Below are positions 28,849 through 39,914 of a stretch of 64,000 bases of DNA, piece after piece. Below the pieces are notes generated by a model. It saw only the letters and a list, made by a program, of their open reading frames with translations, had not been told where the DNA came from and made no database searches. Position 1 is the first letter of the stretch; every line of letters begins with the position of its first letter. The DNA is from Liopterus haemorrhoidalis (lineage: Eukaryota > Arthropoda > Insecta > Coleoptera > Dytiscidae), in NCBI GenBank assembly GCA_963971575.1, contig OZ020616.1, positions 18,115,535 to 18,179,534 of the forward strand, written 5' to 3'. Position numbers and translations under genes: made by a program.

Positions 28849-29125
28849 TGAGTCGTAAAAAGTCAGATAAGGGACAGCAGATGATGGGCCGGTTCCAAGT
28901 GCTGAAATTAAGGAATGGCTGTCCACTTCGGCAAAAAATGCAGGTTTTCATCGAGAAATGGCACCCAAACATTACTGTAGTTAATGAGCGTATCAATTCA
29001 TTTGATGACGATGTATTTGGACACTTTCGAAAAATTAAAAAAAAAACAGAGCAAAACAAACAACATTGGATAACTTCTTTAAAAAAATTGATGTGAAGTG
29101 TGAATTTTCATACATTTCAGGGTTT
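28849..29125 (+). pseudogene. Tigger/pogo transposase scraps
   Basis: An ATG at 28849 starts MSRKKSDKG, plausible as a transposase N-terminus, but the frame soon loses meaning. At 29058-29120 a shifted frame reads KQTTLDNFFKKIDVKCEFSY, like the 'qttL..FF.k' C-terminus common to Tigger transposases. The helix-turn-helix and DDE catalytic regions are absent. The last 55 bases recur at 5845, 47415 and 50588. Confidence 0.4.
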
Positions 29126-29447
29126 TGCGGTATTTAATAACTGAATGATAATTATTTGGGATGCCCATACAAATTTTATGTCAAAATATTTTTTTATGAA
29201 TTTTAATTCGAATGCCTAATACCATTATTTAAGTTTCTAAATATGTGCAGTATTTTTTTTTATATAGCAAGATTCATTAAGATTTTGAAAATTGCCCCTA
29301 TGGCTTCTATTGGTTGCTTAAATCATTAGCCCCGCCCTCTGATTTCGTATACATCAAACAGAATTATATTATAATTTCAACACTTCCCACTGGTTACTAA
29401 ATTTACGCTTTTAAAAATTAAATGCAACATTTACCAAAATATAACTA

Positions 29448-29851
29448 CAGTCTGTTTCAAACGCTTAGGCGGAACTAAATGGGAATTTCGTTCTTTTAGG
29501 TTGTCACGACAAGGGACCTTGCTTGGGTTATTTCATTTGTCACGTTGGAACGTCAAAACTTAAAATTACAACAATGAAACCATAGAAACGAATGACGTAT
29601 GTCAAAATTAAATTATTTTTTTTATATATTTTAATGACAAAAAAATAAATAAATGGGAAATTTGTATTAAGAATGACACAAAAAATCAAAATATAAAGAA
29701 AATGACATTTTAAAATGATATTAACCTTAACCAAAAAATGTTTATTGTAAGTATGATTTACAAAGCTTAAACAAAACGAAAAGCCCGATTTAAGCGATGA
29801 AAGTAACTAAATTGCAAAATCTAGTTCCGCCTAACCGTTTGGAACAGACTG
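29448..29851. mobile_element. MITE nested in the Tigger element
   Basis: The ends CAGTCTGTTTCAAACGCTTA and, inverted, CAGTCTGTTCCAAACGGTTA continue into GGCGGAACTA on both sides. TA duplications lie at 29446-29447 and 29852-29853. At 404 bp it has no coding capacity. It is a Tc1/mariner/pogo-type MITE unrelated in sequence to its host element. Confidence 0.88.
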
Positions 29852-29914
29852 TAGAGTTTTGACAAAATAATTTAAACAAAAGAAAACTGCAAAAAAAAAA
29901 CAAAAACATTAAAA

Positions 29915-29990
29915 TTGACAGGATTCGAACTCTAGTTTGCAAGTTACCTGTTTAACAAATTAGAAAACCAATGACTAAACGCACATCGCT
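29915..29990 (-). mobile_element. Possible tRNA-derived SINE head, relic
   Basis: On the minus strand GAGTTCGAATCCTGTCA is a good Pol III box B. TTTAGTCATTGGTTTTC upstream could be a box A. The spacing is tRNA-like. There is no clear tail or duplication. Confidence 0.35.
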
Positions 29991-30059
29991 ATGAGCGCTG
30001 ACGTATCAATTTGGTTACATAGTGAATTAAATATTTAACATATTTTGGTTAAAAACACA

Positions 30060-30560
30060 AAAAATGCATTATTTTCCGAAAACATAATCTGATCAAAAAT
30101 TCCTGTTGTACTATTCCGGTTCACACCAATATACATTACTTAGAATTTTTTCAGATTTTTAGTTTAAACCATCTGGGCTACAGGGTGTGGGACAAAAATT
30201 TTTTTGCACAATTTTGACAAAAATCGCGTCAAAATAATTTATTTTGCAAAAATAAAATTTTGATCGTTAATCCACGTACTAAGGGCTTTCATTTGCTTCC
30301 CTACTCAGAATTTTAAAAAAATATATTTTTTTTCGTTGAGCACATATTTGTTTATATTTTTAGGGGGATAAGTTTTTTAGATGTTTTAGTATTTTTCCTA
30401 TGTGCGGGTCAAAAAGTTGTACAAGCATGCCAAATTTCAACTCTCTAGGTTTAGCCGTTTGGCTACAATTTTTACCGAACAGATAGACAGACACACAGAC
30501 AGACAGACGACAAAATGACGGTATAAGGGTTTTTTGGTCATACCTACAAAACCCTAAAAA
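30060..30560. repeat. Dispersed repeat family B, copy 2
   Basis: Runs from 'aaaacataatctgatcaaaa' through an AGACAGACAGACGAC core (about 30480-30512) to AAGGGTTTTTTGGTCATACC and AAAACCCTAAAAA. The terminal AGGGTTTT and AAAACCCT can pair. This is the longest of the three copies in the window. Confidence 0.6.
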
Positions 30561-30954
30561 CGAGTGCAGGTGAATCGTCTGGAAATGCTATTGAATCATC
30601 AGGACATCAATCACCAGAAGTGACATTACCTGATGTCATAATTGAAGAAACCCTCTAAAATATTATAAACTCTTAACAACAATAATTGTTTTTTTTTCGT
30701 TTAAAAGGTAATTTTTTTTTCTAATTTTTATTTATGTAGGTATTTATCTAATTAGAATGTTTTTGCAATGATTTCCGAGATCGAGGAATATTTTTTTTTT
30801 GTTAATGAGTAGGTAGGCAGAATTCGTGGCTGTGGACGGATTAAACTATTTTTAGTTAATTCTTATGGGAAAAATTCCTTTGATATTCGTCCTTTTTAAT
30901 ATTCGTCCTACTCTCAGGAACGGATTAATGACGAATATTGAAGTTCAACTGTAA

Positions 30955-31110
30955 TTTCTTGTAAATAAAAGTTATCGATTAATAATAAATTAATCGATTA
31001 ATTAATTAATTGAAACCAAAAAATAACATAGAGTATGATTAACCGATTAATTGTAGCAGAATAATCGATTATTTTAATCGTTCGATTAATCGTTGCCATC
31101 TTTAGACTGC
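30955..31110. repeat. Cluster of ATCGATTAAT motifs with a hAT-like edge
   Basis: TCGATTAAT or its complement occurs repeatedly, ending 'cgattaatcgttgccatct' near 31100. Inverted, that edge starts AGATGGCAACGATTAATCG, a form seen at ends of hAT-like elements. No partner end found. Confidence 0.35.
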
Positions 31111-31507
31111 ACACAATACGAAACGATACGACAATGACACTATATATCTGACAAAATACAAGAAGCTCTCAGTGACAAGGCGGAAAACCTGACAAAACTC
31201 CACGAACTCTTACTAGACACAAATTTATACTCGGTATTGCAATAATATCACTAATAATAATATAAACACGAAATATATTGTTAATTAAAAATGCACAAGC
31301 ACTAATCACCATAACAGTGGATGCGAATTTATTTATTTATATTTTTTTGTTAATAAGAAAACATATGTAATTATAAAATAATTAAGTATGAATTTTAAAA
31401 ATAATATATACTCGTACATAATAAATATAATTGCGTTTTATTTATATAACTTAAATGTTTACTGAATATCAAAGTAAAATCTTCTTGTTTTTCTTCTTTG
31501 GGCTCTT

Positions 31508-31990
31508 TTAGTCAGGTTGATATTTGGCCTCACTCACATAAGTCTTCCATCTTGATCTATTCATGGTCAGGTCTTGCCAAATACTCTGTATACCAATAAT
31601 TGTCAGATCTTCGGTTAGCTGATTTCCCCATGTCTTGCGTGGTCTTCCCACTGGTCGATGGGTATTCAATCTTCCTTCCCATATCTTCCTAACCATTATG
31701 TCCTCCCTCATCCTCATAACTTGTCCTATTCACTGTAATCATCTGCTACTGAGTTCTTGTGTGATACTTGGCCTTGAGTATTGTTCTCGGATATCTTTGT
31801 TCTCACGGATTCTCCATTCACCATTAAATGAATGCTACCAAATATTCTGCGTAATATTTTATTTTCGAAATCTTTGAGGTGTTGTCGATCTCTCTTTGTT
31901 GAGGTCCATGTTTCGGAGCCATACATAAGTACGGGACGTACTATAACTTGGTATAACCTGAATTTGGTATTCCTAGATAAGATTTTCGTT
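31508..31990 (-). pseudogene. LINE ORF2 C-terminus (RTE-like)
   Basis: The minus strand from 31990 reads KTKILSRNTKFRLYQVIVRP then VLMYGSETW, DFENKILRRIFG, and after a stop and shift MRMREDIMVRKIWEG, RPVGRPRKTWGNQL, DRSRWK-like MNRSRWKTYVSEAK. 'LYGSETW' and 'R.GRPR..W' blocks in this order mark the region after the RT domain of RTE-like and related LINEs. The RT itself is not present. At least one stop (31726) and frame changes make it a 5'-truncated dead copy. Confidence 0.65.
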
Positions 31991-32390
31991 TTGAAGAGGG
32001 GACCAAGAAAAATGGAAGTGTTATTTTACAATTATAGAAATATACTCTAATTATTCGCAATAATTTAATAAATTTAATAAATCCTATTAAGCTATGTGTT
32101 GAATAGTTATTCTACAGAAACCTCCATTAATCCAGAGTTCAGCGCTTATGCTCGAAATGTCTAAATCGGTATGAACACAATATAGCCTATTCCAAACCTT
32201 TAAGCGTAAGTAAATGAAATTTAAATTTTGTTGTCACTAATCATCTAACATCTAATATTTTATATATTGAAGTTGGCTTGTCGTAAACAAAGAAACTTAA
32301 AGCAAAGAAACCGCCTATACCTCCCTTATACATGTGGCGGTCTGTAAAAATACAGAAAATACACCATTCCCGCCTGTAGATCTTCTGCCA

Positions 32391-32600
32391 ACTCTTTGAT
32401 CTGCAGGATGCAAAGCAGTGCTGCTTGGGTCGCTCCGCATTGTGCGGGCACTGAATCTGGCGTAATTTCCGCGGCTGCATATCGCCAGGGTTTGGAATGC
32501 AGTCGTGTGTATTTAGCTCCACTAGTCTCTAGTATGACGCGGCTCAAAAAGTTGCTGAAGTTTGAGATTAGTGGACGCTTGTCAAGACCTGACAAACCCC
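32391..32600 (+). repeat. Dispersed module M, copy 2, with (AAT)n tail
   Basis: The fullest copy: 'tgcaggatgcaaagcag', 'tctggcgtaatttccgcgg', 'ctagtctctagtatgacg', 'gcttgtcaagacctgacaa', then CCCC and AATAATAATAATAAAA. The trinucleotide tail directly precedes the R4-like LINE. Copy 3 at 36888-36986 also ends in (ATA)n. It reads like a 3' end with a trinucleotide tail. Confidence 0.6.
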
Positions 32601-32625
32601 AAAATAATAATAATAAAATGAATAT

Positions 32626-34645
32626 TAAAATGTAAACAAACGAATAAAACCACCCAAACCCCTGACGAAAAGAAAGTAAATGCATACTGGAGAATGCTAT
32701 GGTCGCAGAATATTGAACATAATCGCAATGCTAATTGGATTAGAGAGGAACACGAAAAAACTAGTAACATGCACACCATGGCATTCACAGAAATTACAAA
32801 GGAAGATTTTACCCAAATTGTATCAAAAACACAAAATTGGAAAGCCCCAGGCATAGATGGCATACAAAACTATTGGTACAAAAAATGTAAGTCTACACAT
32901 GCAGCACTCACAGAATATATAAACGATATAATCATTAACCCGGACCACATGCCTACATTCTTTACACATAGAATCACATATTTGTTACCAAAAAATAATG
33001 ACACTCAAAACCCAGCCAACTATCGCCCCATAACTTGTTTGCCAACAATATACAAGTTGATTACAGCCTGTATTAGCCAAAAAATATACCGCCATTGCAC
33101 AGAACATAACTTGTTATCTGAAGAACAAAAAGGTTGCCGTAAAAATTCTCAAGGGTGTAAGGAGCAGTTAATAATTGACTCCGTCATAATGACACAAGCA
33201 TTTAAAAACAACAGAAACATTTTTACGGCACACATAGACTACCAAAAGGCTTTTGATTCTATACCGCACAGCTGGCTTCTTCACATCTTGGAAATATACA
33301 AAATTGAACCAGCTTTAAAAGCATTTTTAAAATACGCAATGGATCATTGGCAAACAACACCTAAACTAAATATAAACAATAAGAATATTGTTGGAGAAGA
33401 AATAAAGATCAAAAGGGGAATTTTTCAAGGTGATACTCTTAGTCCTCTCTGGTTTTGCCTAGCGTTAAATCCACTCTCGAACATGTTAAAGGACTCAAAA
33501 CGTGGTTTTAACATCAGAAAAGGACATCAGATTCTGAGCAAAGTGTCACATCTTATGTATATGGATGATATTAAGTTATATAGCAGTACATCTCAACACC
33601 TTCAACAACTATTAAGAACTGTAGAGATTTTCAGTACAGATGTCTGTATGAATTTTGGCCTGGAAAAGTGTAGAACACAATGTGTTATACAGGGAAGACT
33701 AAATTCACAGTCTTACGAGCTCTCTAATAATGAAATAATCGAAGGAATGCTTGAGGGTGAAACCTACAAATATCTTGGTGTTCAACAAGCAAGACGAATA
33801 GGTACAACTTCGATCAAAAATGATTTCTCTCGTAAGTACTATGAAAGAGTAAAATAAATAGTTAAGACCAAACTGAACGGAAGAAATGTTATAAAAGCAA
33901 TAAACACCTATGCTATACCATTGCTCAACTTTTCGTTTGGTATTTTGAATTGGACTAATACAGACATTGAAAGTATTGAAAGGAAAACCAGATGTATACT
34001 TACTGCAGCCAAATTCCATCATCCAAAATCTGCATTAGAAAGACTGATCCTTCTCAGATCAGAGGGAGGACGCGGACTGATTGATATTAAAAATCTGCAA
34101 AATAATCAAAAGAATAATCTCAAGAAATACTTCAAAATGAAAGCAGAATCTTCTGAACTACATCTAGCGATTACTAGTACCGACAATTCATACTCACCTC
34201 TAAATCTTACATCCGATATCATGTTCAGTATCACAAATAATGAAGAAAAATTGAGTACATGGCAATGTAAAGCTCTTCATGGAAGATATGTCCATGAAAT
34301 TAACCAACCACATGTCGATAAAGAAGCGTCGAACGCCTGGTTGTACAGAAGTGGACTGTACCCTGAGACTGAAGGCTTTATTCTGGCAATTCAAGATCAA
34401 GTAATTAACACCAGAAACTATCAGAAGTACATTATTAAAAACGGCATACATGATGATTCCTGTCGGTTATGTAAAACGGGTTCAGAGACAATTCAACATA
34501 TTATATCTTGATGTCAAAATATAGTGCAAACTGACTACAAGGCTCGCCATGATAATGTAGCTAAAATACTACACAGATCCCTTATTCTGCAACACCAACT
34601 TACTGCAGATTTACCACCTTATTATAAATATTTCCCAAATTTCCA
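32626..34645 (+). pseudogene. R4/Dong-type LINE: RT and zinc knuckle, two stops
   Basis: One frame runs the whole length except for two nonsense codons, TAA at 33855-33857 and TGA at 34509-34511. RT motifs include NWKAPGIDGIQNYWYKK, NPANYRPITCLPTIYK, HIDYQKAFDSIPHSW, RGIFQGDTLSPLWF and the catalytic YMDD (33558-33569, residues 289-292 from the ATG at 32694). After the thumb comes the knuckle CRLC...[15 protein letters not shown] and DYKARHDNVAKILHRSL, then PYYKYFP. This order, followed by a restriction-like endonuclease (36284-36682), is diagnostic of the R4/Dong group rather than of APE-type LINEs. The 5' part is truncated at an (AAT)n tract. Similar elements prefer TAA-type repeats as targets. 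Confidence 0.9.
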
Positions 34646-34689
34646 ATGAGACCGACGTTCTCCGACAAACAACAGCTCACTTAGGCTAA

Positions 34690-35258
34690 GCACATAGAGA
34701 AGCATAGAGCAAAGCAGCGATGAAAGCGGAGAGTAAAACAGCGAAAGAATGTCGCGCTTATAAAACAGTGTCTACACATAGTGACGCGTTTAAAATCGAG
34801 CAGAAAGTTCACAAAATTATAATGGATTTCTTGCTAACATAAAACTCTTCCCTGAAAATTTGGTATTTACTAAAAAATAAAAATAAACACACTAGAAGGT
34901 GCAATGTTCACAGAATAAATAAAAGTAGACATATAAATGGTGAATTTCATCATTTCTATATGCAACTCCGCGAACATGCAGAAAAGTTTCATTCTTATTT
35001 TCGCATGAGTATTTCAACGTTTGATTATATTTTGGAAAAAATTCAACATAAATTGGTAATAAATGGACAAATTTCAATCGGAACCTACAATAAATATCTC
35101 TTATAAATGAGAACTGCTTGTAAATGCCTCAATATCCATTTTAAACAACTATTTCAGCAACGATGATAGCAGAGAAATCAAAATTGATTGAACGCGTCGC
35201 CTTGCTCGACTATAACAACGATATAATCTCGCTGCAGTACGCTCCACTATGCGCGTGC
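34690..35258 (-). mobile_element. PIF/Harbinger element fragment with transposase piece
   Basis: TAA duplications flank it (34687-34689 and 35259-35261). The ends GCACATAGAGAAGCATAG and, inverted, GCACGCGCATAGTGGAGCG are related. On the plus strand, 34875-35100 reads NGEFHHFYMQLREHAEKFHS, YFRMSISTFDYILEKIQHKL, matching the N-terminal helical region of Harbinger transposases (usual form GE...L...LR.D...F..YFRMS...FD.LL..I). Stops and absence of the DDE core make it non-autonomous. Confidence 0.7.
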
Positions 35259-35544
35259 TAACAGGAATTAATTTATTTAATTTCGCTGCTTTGCTCTCTT
35301 TTTTATACCTTGGCTTAGTTATATATTTAAAAGCCCTAATTTCTGTGTGTCATCGTAACGCTAATTTGCGTGGTGTGAATGGGTTTTGCGGGGTGTGGGC
35401 GGTAACGAAGTTAGTAGTAGAGGGCGACGTATACGACGAAACAGATAGCTTACCAGACACTAGAGCAGAGCATTGCAGTACATACGGTGACGCGAGGGAA
35501 GGTTGTTGTGTCAGGGGCAGGTTTTGAATTGATGTTACGCAACG

Positions 35545-36105
35545 TATAATGACCCGCAGGCCGTCTCCAGCCCGATACTAAATTTTTAAACTTTAAACGA
35601 CATGCATTGAGCTGCTTTTTAGGATTTCCTAGGTATAATCAGAAACAGCTATACCATTGATGTCCAGCATATGGCCCGCGGGCCGTATCCTGCCCGATAC
35701 TAATTTTTAAACTTTAAACGACATGCATTGAGCATTTTTTAGGATTTCCTAGGTATAATCAGAAACAGCTATACCACTGTTGTCCAGCATATGGCCCGCG
35801 GGCCGTACCCAGCCCGATACTAATTTTTAAACTTTAAACGACATGCATTGAGCGCCTTTTTAGGATTTCCTAGGTATAATCAGAAACAGATATACCATTG
35901 ATGTCCAGTAAATGGGCCGCGGGTCGTAGCCAGTCCAATACTAATTTTTAAACGACACGCATTAAGCGGTTTTTAGGATTTCCTAGGTATAATCAGAAAC
36001 AGCTATAACATTGATATCCAGCATATGGGCCGCGGACCGTATCAAGCTCGATACTAATTTTTAAACGACACGCATTAAGCGGTGTTTAGGATTTCCTAGG
36101 TATAA
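35545..36105. repeat. Tandem repeat, about 113-121 bp unit, five copies
   Basis: The block 'aggatttcctaggtataatc' recurs at 35621, 35741, 35862, 35975 and 36088, giving periods of 120, 121, 113 and 113. Units also carry the 12-base palindrome GGCCCGCGGGCC (clearest at about 35672-35810) and 'ttttaaacgacatgcattga'. The array lies inside the insertion that splits the R4-like LINE, ending in a short ATT repeat. Confidence 0.9.
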
Positions 36106-36283
36106 TAGTGAAATAAAATTATTATTATTATTATTATTATAATCAAGAAATGTTTTTGTTTTGTTAATATACGCAGAATCATACAAATTTTAATAATTAA
36201 TTCCTGCTTATATTGATTTTTATTCGATATCAGTTTGCCAACGTTGTTAGCAACGGGGTCTGCTAGTTATATATATAATAATC

Positions 36284-36682
36284 GAAAATGATATTTTGAA
36301 AATATATTGGGATAGAAGTATCATTACTGATAAAGAAATAGGACATAACCGACCTGATATAACTCTGGTAAACAATAAAGAAAAAACAGCTTATTTCATA
36401 GACATAACCATTCCTAACACACATAATTTGCAGAAATCGTTTGCAGAAAAAATCGAAAAATATACGAATTTGGCAATAGAAATCAAGCAGCAATGGAATC
36501 TTTTAAATGTTAAGACTTTACCTGTTGTTATATCAGCTACTGGGGTTGTACCGAAGACTTTGCATGATGTACTCCATATTCTTAAAATTGAAGATATTCG
36601 TGGTATGACTGCCATGATGCAGAAAGCAGTAATACTAAGCACCTGCAACATAGTAAGAAAGTTCCTCCCGAACAATGAATAA
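36284..36682 (+). pseudogene. R4/Dong-type LINE restriction-like endonuclease
   Basis: Continues the LINE of 32626-34645. ENDILKIYWDRSIITDKE leads to GHNRPDITLVNNKEK and TAYFIDITIPNTHNLQK, the PD...D core of the restriction-like endonuclease that nicks target DNA in R2/R4-type elements. LAIEIKQQWNL, VISATGVVPKTLHDVL and KAVILSTCNIVRKFL complete the C-terminus, with a stop at 36682. This segment has no internal stop. A 3' UTR follows to an (ATA)n tail at about 36868-36887. Confidence 0.88.
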
Positions 36683-36887
36683 AACACAACTTAATCATTA
36701 TACTTACCGTTGGCTGCTAATCCTTTCAAACTCATCGATACTAACATTTAGATCTATACGGACGCTACTTACCTTCCATAATTTATATCCGATGTATCCT
36801 ATCTTAACTTTTGTCTTTATGACATGTGAGGTAGGTATAACCACGTAAAAACGTGAGAAGAAAAAGATAATAATAATAATAATAATA

Positions 36888-36986
36888 TTCGTGTGTATTT
36901 AGCTCCACTAGTCTCTAGTATGACGCGGCTCAAAAGGTTGCTGAAGTTTGAGATTAGTGGACGCTTGTCAAGATCTGACAAACCCC
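36888..36986 (+). repeat. Dispersed module M, copy 3
   Basis: 'cgtgtgtatttagctccact', 'agtctctagtatgacgcgg' and 'gcttgtcaagatctgacaa' repeat the last 95 bases of copy 2 and again end in (ATA)n. It starts directly after the (ATA)n tail of the R4-like LINE, so one trinucleotide-tailed piece abuts another. Confidence 0.6.
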
Positions 36987-37237
36987 ATAATAATAATAAT
37001 AATAATAGCCTTTATTTTTCTAAAACATTGAAATACATAATGCTGATATATATTACAAATAGAATACAATATAATATGGAACAATTTATGTAAAATAAAA
37101 ATAAATAATATATATATATAAAATGACAAGATAAAATATTATTAAACAAAATAAAATAAAATAAGATAAAATAGCTAAGTGTACATGAATAAATAAATAA
37201 ATGACTGAAAATTTAATTGAATGACTTAGCTAAATTA

Positions 37238-38113
37238 ACTTAAAGTCCATTTCTGAGCAAAGGCCTCCCCTAAAACCTTCAATTCTTCTCTATTCTGCGC
37301 TGGCCTCGTCCACAATGGACCAGCATGTCCAACAATTACATCTTTCCATCTTATATGTTGGTGACCTCTTCTTCGTTTATTATACCGTGGTGTCCATTCT
37401 GTTATTTTCCGTGACCACCTATTGGAATCTGATCTCATTAAGTGGCCCACCCAGCTCCACTTCAAAGATTTCATGGTAAGTAAGGCATCGAAAACACCTG
37501 TCTTTTGTCTGATAATAGTGTTTCTTACCCGATCTTTTAGTGGAAGGCCTAGCATGGATCTTTCCATTTTAAGTTGATATGTCCATATATTTCTTCCCTG
37601 CAATTTTGAAATAGCCCATGTTTGGCAACCGTATGTCAGCGTTGGAATAATACACATATCAAATGTTTGTTTTTTCTTGACTCCGTCTGATAGAGGACCT
37701 TTCAAAATATTTTTGAGTGCCCAGAATTTATTCCATGCAGCTTTTATCCTCCTTTCAGCTTCGTTATTTTCCCTTTGCAATGTTACGGCCTGTCCGAGGT
37801 ATATAAATTATTTTTTATACTCGATGTAAGTTCCTTCGATTTCAACTGGGTCTTCTGTGCTATTTGTAAGAAGCTTGGTCTTTGAGTAATTGATCGAAAG
37901 TCCAACTTCCTTTCCATATAGGTTCAGCATATTCATTTTTTGTTCCAGCTCCGTTGCATTTGTTGAGAATATAACAATGTCGTCCGCAAATTTTAGATTG
38001 GTTGAGCTTTCCCCGTTCACAATTAAATCGCCATTTTTCCAATTCATTTTCTTGCAAATATTCTCGAGTACGCACGTAAAAAGAGCAGGCCATAGTTGAT
38101 CACCCTGCTTCAC
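37238..38113 (-). pseudogene. LINE RT C-terminal half (RTE-like), 5' truncated
   Basis: The minus strand from 38113 reads KQGDQLWPALFTCVLE (the Q-G-D motif), KFADDIVIFS (catalytic ADD, about 38010) and LSINYSKTKLLTN. After a frame break at about 37805 it continues AERRIKAAWNKFWALK, IPTLTYGCQTWAISK, KWSWVGHLMRSDSNRWSRK and RRRGHQHIRWKDV, down to a stop at 37235. This is the palm, thumb and post-RT region of an RTE-like LINE. The start is lost where family A begins at 38117. The likely 3' UTR continues to about 37000. Confidence 0.8.
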
Positions 38114-38116
38114 TCC

Positions 38117-38552
38117 TTTTTACCGACCGCCGATCATACCGATTTTGACATTTCGAGATTTCGATGGATCTCCACGAATTGAGGTCCCTACATAACGTTT
38201 TGACTATTTTTAGCATGAGGTCTGTCGGTCTGTTTGTCCGTCCGTCTGTCAGTCTGTCTGTCTGTCTGTCTGTGTACACATGCAGAGCAAATTCTGCTGA
38301 AAGGATTTTTATGAACCTTCATATTTAAGCTTCTGACATCAATGGCACTAACTGATCAATTTTTCGTAAAAATCTGTTGACTAAAAATGGGAGTTTACTC
38401 GTGTTGATTTTAAGATTTTTGCGAATATTTAACAAGAGAAAAATATTTAGAAAAATTTTATGTAACAAAAGTTGCTATAAAAGCCATAACTTACAACTTT
38501 TATTTGGGACATTTTTTAATGAAACGAAAAAAAATTGAAAAATTTTTCGAAA
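38117..38552 (+). repeat. Family A copy A2, 3' truncated
   Basis: Starts TTTTTA then CCGACCGCCGATCATACCG (lacking the 'aacatatataaggg' segment), passes through the GTCTGTCT core at 38220-38273 and stops just before the next copy. Abuts the truncated RTE-like LINE. Confidence 0.75.
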
Positions 38553-38821
38553 TTTTTACCGACCGTCAACATATATAAGGGAGGTATTGTGATCATACTG
38601 ATTTTTACATTTCGAGATTTCGATGGATCTCCACGAATTGAGGTCCCTACATAACGTTTTGACTATTTTTAGAATGATGTCTGTCGGTCTGTCTGTCCGT
38701 CTGTCTGTCTGTCATTCTGTCTGTCCGTCTGTCTGTCCGTCTGTCTGTGTACACGTGCAGAGCAAATTAGGTTAAAAGGATTTTTATGAAACTGCATATT
38801 TAAGCTTTTGACATCAATGAC
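38553..38821 (+). repeat. Family A copy A3, 3' truncated
   Basis: TTTTTACCGACCGTCAACAT and 'atataagggaggtattg' to 'gacatcaatgac'. It is followed head to tail by copy A4 without a spacer. Confidence 0.75.
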
Positions 38822-39338
38822 AACGTTGTGACTATTTTTAGCATGATGTCTGTCGGTCTGTCTGTCCGTCCGTCTGTCTGTCTGTCCGTCTGTCTGTCCG
38901 TCTGTGTACACATGCAGAGCAAATTCGGCTGAAAGGATTTTTATGAAACTTCATATTTAAGCTTTTGCCATCAATGACACGAGTTGATAACCTTTTGTAA
39001 AAAAATCGGTTGACTAGAAATGGGAGTTTACTCGTGTCGATTTTAAGATTTTTGCGAATATTTAGCAACAGAAAAATATTTAGAAAAAATGTATTGAACA
39101 AAAGTTGCTATAAATGCAATAACTAATAACTTTTATTTGAGACGTAATGATTTGTAAATTTTTTTTGTAAACTCTCAATTTTTTCATACTTTTATGTAAC
39201 GTTTTCATAGTCCAGATAAATAATATCTCTGTTAGTAAATATTAGGCCAAGTTATTTCTACTCTGCTGCTAGAATGTATTTTATACAAGTACTTTCTGAT
39301 GGCGGTCGGTCCTGTGGTGGCCACAGCTGATTTTTTTA
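38822..39338 (+). repeat. Family A copy A4, 5' truncated
   Basis: Begins inside the element at 'aacgttgtgactattttta' and runs to the full right end: GGCGGTCGGTCC, CTGTGGTGGCCACAG, CTGA, TTTTTTTA. Confidence 0.75.
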
Positions 39339-39489
39339 TACTTCTATGTAACGTTTCCATGGTCATGATAAATAATATCTCTGTTAGAAAATATTAGGCC
39401 AAGTTATTTCTACTCTGCTGCTAGAATGTATTTTATACAAGTACTTTATGGTGGCGGTCGGTCCTGTGGTGGCCACAGCTGATTTTTTA
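39339..39489 (+). repeat. Family A copy A5, right end only
   Basis: The last 150 bp of the element, from 'tatgtaacgtttccatgg' to CAGCTGATTTTTTA, repeated directly after copy A4. The four head-to-tail pieces A2-A5 look like repeated use of the same T-rich target or unequal exchange. Confidence 0.75.
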
Positions 39490-39906
39490 ATATAGAAATA
39501 ATGTTTAATAATATAATAGTACAGTGATAAATAATATAATGATGGAAAAAGCGGGGCAGCGTTTCAATATATATTATTAACTTATTGAGCAATATTTTTA
39601 AAATATTTTTTTTCCAATTAAAAGTGATAGATAAAAATTTGCTAGAAAATTTGATGTATAATTGTATATGCTATTTCAGATTGTTAGTTTTGTAGGAGAA
39701 ACTTGTAATCTGTGCTGTTTATCCTCCCCTTAAATCTACATGAAACGGTGGGGAGAAAGTTGCTAAAATTGATCATAAATACTGCATCACGATAACGTGT
39801 CAGCTCACGTTTCCCTTCTGGTTAAACCAGAATTAGATATAATTTTATAAAATTAGGCAGTGGCGTGGCGTGACTCTCTGATCAGGGGATGCAGTGAAAA
39901 CAAATG
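39490..39906. other. Spacer, nothing recognised
   Basis: A/T-rich sequence without a credible frame. A second CAGTGGCGTGGCGTGACT at about 39858 resembles a hAT end. Confidence 0.4.
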
Positions 39907-39914
39907 TATGTAGG

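Larger units (their letters stand above)
28002..30951 (+). mobile_element. Tigger/pogo element with nested insertions
   Basis: The left end is CAGTGGAACTCCAATATTCG; the right end, inverted, is CAGTTGAACTTCAATATTCG. TA duplications lie at 28000-28001 and 30952-30953. CAGT ends with TA targets are typical of pogo/Tigger. Inside are a family A repeat (28194-28809), a 404-bp MITE (29448-29851), a possible SINE head (29915-29990) and a family B repeat (30060-30560). Transposase survives only as scraps. A 31-codon open stretch at 30561-30656 (from SAGESSGNAIESSG to VIIEETL and a stop) is unexplained. Confidence 0.8.
34646..36266. mobile_element. Composite insertion splitting the R4-like LINE
   Basis: The LINE frame breaks off at about 34645 and resumes at about 36284. 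The insert holds a Harbinger MITE (34690-35258), a tandem array (35545-36105) and, at its right edge, a Helitron-like 3' end: hairpin GTTGTTAGCAAC, then GGGGTCTGCTAG at 36263-36266 before a T. A Helitron 5' end (A|TC) was not located. ORF-like stretch 35249-35527 starts inside the MITE end and has no recognisable domain. Confidence 0.5.

Noticed and set aside
35249..35527. 92-codon frame as a host gene
   Set aside because: Its ATG lies in the terminus of a Harbinger MITE and no domain or conserved pattern is visible.
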